Shown here: positions 4,266 through 7,533 of the stretch, piece after piece
Layout of the letters: every line of letters begins with the position of its first letter
Position numbering within the stretch: the stretch's first letter is position 1
Origin: Trebonia sp.
GTDB taxonomy: Bacteria > Actinomycetota > Actinomycetes > Streptosporangiales > Streptosporangiaceae
Reading direction: 5' to 3'
Length of the DNA: 7,533 nucleotides
Assembly (NCBI GenBank): GCA_030038035.1
Contig: JASHPP010000745.1
Coordinates: 1 to 7,533, forward strand
Notes under the pieces: model-generated
What the model was told of the DNA's origin: nothing
The model's input: only the letters and a program-made list of their open reading frames with translations
Databases searched by the model: none
Program-made: the position numbers and the translations under genes

Positions 4266-6017
4266 GTGTCCGCACGCCCAGTCGCTGCCCTCTGGCGGCT
4301 GCGCCCTTACCTGCGCCCGTACCGCCTGCAGCTGACCGGCATGATCCTGGCGGCGGTGGTCGCCGAGGGCGCCCAGATCGCGATCCCGCTGCTGATCAAG
4401 GCCGTCATCGACGGCGCCATCGCCCGCCACGACCCCGCCCTGCTCGTCCCGCTCGGGCTGGCGGCGATCGGCCTCGGCGTGGGCTCCGCGGTGCTGAGCC
4501 TGATCCGCCGCTGGGTGCAGGGCAACGCGGTCGCCGACATGGAAAAGACGATCAGGGACGACCTGTACGCCCACCTGCAGCGGCTCGACCCGGCGTTCCA
4601 CGACGAGTGGCAGTCCGGCCAGCTGCTGTCGCGCGCCACGACGGACCTGGGGTCGATCCGCCGGTTCGCCGGGTTCGGCATCGTGTTCCTGTTCATCTCC
4701 ATCCTGGTGTTCGCCGCCGTGACCGTCCTGCTGATCAGGCTGAACTGGTGGCTCGGCCTGATCACCGGAGCCATGTTCATCCCCGTGCTCGTGTTCTGCA
4801 CGATCTTCGAGCGGCGGTACAAGGTCCTGTCGCGGCGCGTGCAGGACCAGGAAGGCGACCTGACGACGCTGATCGAGGAGGCGGCCACCGGCGTGCGGGT
4901 GCTCAAGGCGCTCGGCCGCGCCCCCGAGGCCGCGGCGCGCCACTTCGCGCAGGCCACCGAGGTCTACAAGACCCAGGTGGCCAAGGCCAGGCTGCTCGGC
5001 GACTTCTGGGCGGTGCTCGACCTGATACCGAACGCCGCGATCGCGCTCATCGTGGTGCTCGGCACGATCGCGGTCAGCCGCCACACGCTGACCATCGGCG
5101 GCCTGGTGGCGTTCATCACGCTGGCGCTGCAGCTGGTGTGGCCGATCGAGGCACTCGGCTACATCATCGCCTCCGGGGAGGAGGCCGCGACCGCCGCGCA
5201 GCGCGTGCTGGAAATCTTCGACACCCCGCCGCGGATCACGGACACGACCGGTCAGCCGCGGCGATCCGTGGCGCCTGTCCAGCCCCACCTGCACTTCGAC
5301 CACGTGGCGTTCGCCTACCCGGGCGCCCGCGAGCCCGTCCTGCGGGACGTGGACCTGCAGCTGGCACGCGGCGAGACGCTGGTGCTCGTCGGCGCCACCG
5401 GGGCGGGCAAGACCACGCTGCTGCAGCTGGTGCCCAGGCTGGCCGACGTCACCGGCGGGCGCGTCCTGCTCGGCGGCGCCGACGTGCGGGACCTCCCGCT
5501 CGCGGCGCTGCGCGCGGCGGTGGGCTGCGCGTTCGAGGAGGCGACGCTGTTCTCGGCGAGCGTGCGGGAGAACGTCACGTACGGCGCGCCGGACGCGACC
5601 GAGGAGGAGATCGAGGCCGCGCTGTCCGCGGCCCAGGCCAGGTTCGCCTACGACCTGCCCTGGGGCCTGGACACGCGGATCGGCGAACAGGGCATGGCGC
5701 TGTCCGGCGGGCAGCGGCAGCGGGTCGCGCTGGCCCGCGCGATCCTCGCCAGGCCCGAGGTGCTCATCCTCGACGACCCGCTGTCCGCCCTCGACGTGCA
5801 CACCGAGGAACGGGTGACCAGGGCGCTTGGCGGCATCCTGGCCGGCACGACGGCGCTGGTGGTGGCGCACCGGCCGTCCACGGTCGCGCTCGCCGACCGG
5901 GTGGCGCTGCTCGAGGACGGCGTGATCGCGGCGACCGGCAGCCACGCCGCGCTGCTGGCGGCCCGGCCGTCGTACGCGGCCCTCATGTCGGTGGATGCCG
6001 AGGGGGTGCGGCAGTGA
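4266..6017 (+). CDS. ABC exporter subunit 1 with degenerate ATP site (TMD-NBD half-transporter)
   Basis: The 583-residue product is a type IV ABC half-exporter: six membrane helices within about residues 22-300, then an ATPase domain (about 340-583). Numbering from GTG 4266, Walker A is GATGAGKT (376-383), signature LSGGQRQRV (479-487), D-loop SALD (507-510), and the switch His535 lies in VVAHRPS. Two key positions differ from the norm: the Q-loop Gln is Glu424 (CAFEEATLFS) and the Walker B catalytic Glu is Asp504 (VLILDDPLS). Such a subunit normally pairs with a canonical one, here the next gene, to form a heterodimeric exporter like TM287/288 or BmrCD; the substrate (drug, lipid or peptide) is not predictable. 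An in-frame GTG at 4230 would add 12 residues, but it coincides with the -35 element and has a poor ribosome site, so I prefer 4266. The stop overlaps the next start. Confidence 0.9.
   Translation: MSARPVAALWRLRPYLRPYRLQLTGMILAAVVAEGAQIAIPLLIKAVIDGAIARHDPALLVPLGLAAIGLGVGSAVLSLIRRWVQGNAVADMEKTIRDDLYAHLQRLDPAFHDEWQSGQLLSRATTDLGSIRRFAGFGIVFLFISILVFAAVTVLLIRLNWWLGLITGAMFIPVLVFCTIFERRYKVLSRRVQDQEGDLTTLIEEAATGVRVLKALGRAPEAAARHFAQATEVYKTQVAKARLLGDFWAVLDLIPNAAIALIVVLGTIAVSRHTLTIGGLVAFITLALQLVWPIEALGYIIASGEEAATAAQRVLEIFDTPPRITDTTGQPRRSVAPVQPHLHFDHVAFAYPGAREPVLRDVDLQLARGETLVLVGATGAGKTTLLQLVPRLADVTGGRVLLGGADVRDLPLAALRAAVGCAFEEATLFSASVRENVTYGAPDATEEEIEAALSAAQARFAYDLPWGLDTRIGEQGMALSGGQRQRVALARAILARPEVLILDDPLSALDVHTEERVTRALGGILAGTTALVVAHRPSTVALADRVALLEDGVIAATGSHAALLAARPSYAALMSVDAEGVRQ
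6001..6006 (+). promoter_or_regulatory. Ribosome binding site of the second exporter gene
   Basis: AGGGGG within the last codons of subunit 1 lies 7 nt before GTG 6014. The spacing favours this GTG over the in-frame ATG at 6023, which would be 16 nt away. Together with the GTGA overlap it indicates translational coupling. Confidence 0.6.
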
Positions 6018-7533
6018 CCGACATGGCCTGGCGCGGCATCGCGAGCGAGCAGATCGAGGACGTCTCGGCCCCGCTCGCGGCCCTGCTGCGCAAGCGCAGC
6101 AGGGTGCTGCTCGCCGACCTGCTGCGGCCATACCGGCGGGGGGTCAGCTGGACCGGCGCGGCGATCGTCGTCGCGTCGCTGGCGGCGCTGGCCGGGCCGT
6201 GGCTGGTCGGCGTCGCGATCGACTCCGGCATACCGCCGGTCCTGGCGTCGGGGAACCTGGCGCCGCTGCTGCGGATCGCCGGGGTGTTCGCCGCCACCGT
6301 GCTGATCCAGGCGGTCGCCACGAGGATGTTCGTCACGATGACCGGGCGGGTGGGCCAGTCGGTCGTGCTGGAGTTGCGCCGCCGCCTGTTCTGGCACATG
6401 CTCCGGCTGCCGGTGGCCTTCCACGAGAGCTACACCTCGGGCCGGGTGATCTCCCGGCAGACCTCCGACATCGAGGCGATCTCGGACCTCTTCGAGGAGG
6501 GCCTGGACGCCCTGATCTCGGCGGCGCTGACGCTCGTCCTCGTCGGCACCGGCATGCTGCTGCTCGACTGGCCGCTCGCTCTCGTGGTGCTCTCCGGATT
6601 CATTCCGCTGACCTGGCTGAGCGCCTGGTTCCGCCGCGAGTCCGCGTCCGCCTACCGGCGCATCAGGGAGACCAACGCGCTGGTCATCGTGCACTTCGTC
6701 GAGACGTTCGGCGGCCTGCGGGCGGTCCAGGCGTTCCGGCGGGAACGGCGCAACGAGGAGATCTTCGACGGCCTGTCCCGCGACTACGCGAACGCGAGCA
6801 GGCGCGCGTCGCAGCTCATCTCGGTCTACGGCCCCGGCATCTCGCTGGTCGCGAACGTGATCATCGGGGTCGTGCTGTGGTACGGCGGGCTGCGGGTGAT
6901 CGACGGCGCCATGCAGGTCGGCGTGCTCGCCGCGTTCCTGCTCTACCTGCAGCGGTTCTTCGAGCCGCTGCAGGACGTCTCGCAGTTCTACAACTCCTTC
7001 CAGGGTGCCGCCTCCGCGCTGGAGAAGATCTCCGGGGTCCTGGAGGAGGAGCCGTCGGTCGCCGAGCCGCCCGTCCCGCGGGAGCTGCCCGCGCTGGCGG
7101 CGCGGCGCGCCGGGCGCCGGGTGCGGTTCGAGTCGGTGCGGTTCGGTTACCGGAAGGCAGTGGTCCTGCCCGGCCTCGACCTCGACATCCCGGCCGGGCA
7201 GACCGTCGCGCTCGTCGGCGAGACGGGCGCGGGCAAGACGACCGTGGCGCGGCTGCTCGCCCGCTTCTACGACCCGGACGCCGGCCGGGTGCTGCTCGAC
7301 GGCGCGGACCTGCGCGACCTGCCCGACCCCGTGCTCCGCCAGGAGGTCGTGCTGATCACCCAGGAGAGCTTCCTCTTCGAGGGGACAGTCGCCGAGAACA
7401 TCAGGCTGGGGCGCCCGGAGGCGTCCGACGCGGAGGTCGAGGAGGCGGCGCGGGCGATCGGCGCGCACGCGTTCATCGCCGCGCTGCCCGACGGCTACGC
7501 CACCCGGGCCGGCAAGCGCGGCGGCAGGCTGTC
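6014..7533 (+). CDS. ABC exporter subunit 2, canonical nucleotide-binding half (cut by window end)
   Basis: About 506 residues are visible and the frame is open to the window end. A cytoplasmic N-terminal preamble of about 45 residues (AWRGIASEQIEDVSAPLAAL and on) leads to the membrane domain: helices from about 46-66, then the coupling-type segment PVAFHESYTSGRVISRQTSD, characteristic of half-exporters, and later helices ending in AAFLLYLQRFFEPL. The ATPase domain has Walker A GETGAGKT (402-409) and a Q-loop with canonical Gln450 (LITQESFLFEGTVAENI). The visible sequence ends in KRGGRLS, the beginning of the signature motif, so Walker B, the catalytic residue and the H-loop lie outside. GTG 6014 overlaps the stop of subunit 1 as GTGA, so the two chains should be made in a fixed ratio and form one heterodimer. 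The canonical features suggest that it supplies the active catalytic side. Confidence 0.92.
   Translation, partial: MTDMAWRGIASEQIEDVSAPLAALLRKRSRVLLADLLRPYRRGVSWTGAAIVVASLAALAGPWLVGVAIDSGIPPVLASGNLAPLLRIAGVFAATVLIQAVATRMFVTMTGRVGQSVVLELRRRLFWHMLRLPVAFHESYTSGRVISRQTSDIEAISDLFEEGLDALISAALTLVLVGTGMLLLDWPLALVVLSGFIPLTWLSAWFRRESASAYRRIRETNALVIVHFVETFGGLRAVQAFRRERRNEEIFDGLSRDYANASRRASQLISVYGPGISLVANVIIGVVLWYGGLRVIDGAMQVGVLAAFLLYLQRFFEPLQDVSQFYNSFQGAASALEKISGVLEEEPSVAEPPVPRELPALAARRAGRRVRFESVRFGYRKAVVLPGLDLDIPAGQTVALVGETGAGKTTVARLLARFYDPDAGRVLLDGADLRDLPDPVLRQEVVLITQESFLFEGTVAENIRLGRPEASDAEVEEAARAIGAHAFIAALPDGYATRAGKRGGRL

Noticed and set aside
4197..6131. Long minus-strand open frame upstream of the aminotransferase, antisense to exporter subunit 1
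   Set aside because: Its product is low-complexity (Arg, Gln, His, Asp-rich) and has no family motif, whereas the plus strand encodes a complete ABC exporter. Only the part from ATG 4196 onward is a real protein.
5648..7468. 606-codon minus-strand open frame antisense to both exporter genes
   Set aside because: Composition is that of a GC-rich antisense frame with no recognisable domain. The plus strand carries conserved ABC motifs throughout.

Overview
The window is very GC-rich, with strong G/C bias at third codon positions, GTG starts at most genes and several genes that look leaderless. This points to a chromosomal stretch of a high-GC actinobacterium, probably a Streptosporangiales- or Streptomyces-like lineage (inferred from composition and gene style, not from a marker gene). 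I see no RNA gene, CRISPR array, insertion sequence or prophage.

Left block, minus strand (1-1521), in transcription order: a class I SAM-dependent methyltransferase, a small two-helix membrane protein (DUF6412-like), and the N-terminal third of a YidC/Oxa1-family insertase cut by the left window edge. Spacings are 39 and 100 nt, so the three could be co-transcribed. The insertase lacks the usual rpmH-rnpA-yidD neighbours and is probably an accessory paralogue.

Divergently from the methyltransferase runs a TetR-family regulator (1551-2150). The space between their start codons holds a perfect inverted repeat (10-bp arms, 4-nt spacer, 1510-1533). Each arm begins with TATAGT, a -10-like hexamer for one of the two genes. 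This looks like a repressor operator covering both promoters.

Middle block: a Uma2-family (DUF820) PD-(D/E)XK nuclease-like gene (2276-2920, +), with less biased codon use than its neighbours, converges on and overlaps by 32 bp a class V aminotransferase of the cysteine-desulfurase-like (VC1184-type) family (2889-4196, -). The aminotransferase has a C-terminal tail that seems to exist only because its frame runs into the Uma2 gene.

Right block, plus strand (4266-7533): two overlapping genes (GTGA overlap) for a heterodimeric type IV ABC exporter. The first subunit has Asp in place of the catalytic Glu after Walker B and Glu in place of the Q-loop Gln, so its composite ATP site is probably degenerate. 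The second has a canonical Walker A and Q-loop and is cut by the window end at its signature motif. The aminotransferase and exporter are divergently transcribed from a compact region (4197-4265). A GTGACA-N17-TAGGCT promoter there implies that the exporter starts at GTG 4266 as a leaderless message, rather than at the upstream in-frame GTG 4230.

No clearly novel multi-gene system is visible. The most informative features are the dual-promoter operator, the recurring -10/start geometry of leaderless genes, and the Uma2/aminotransferase junction.
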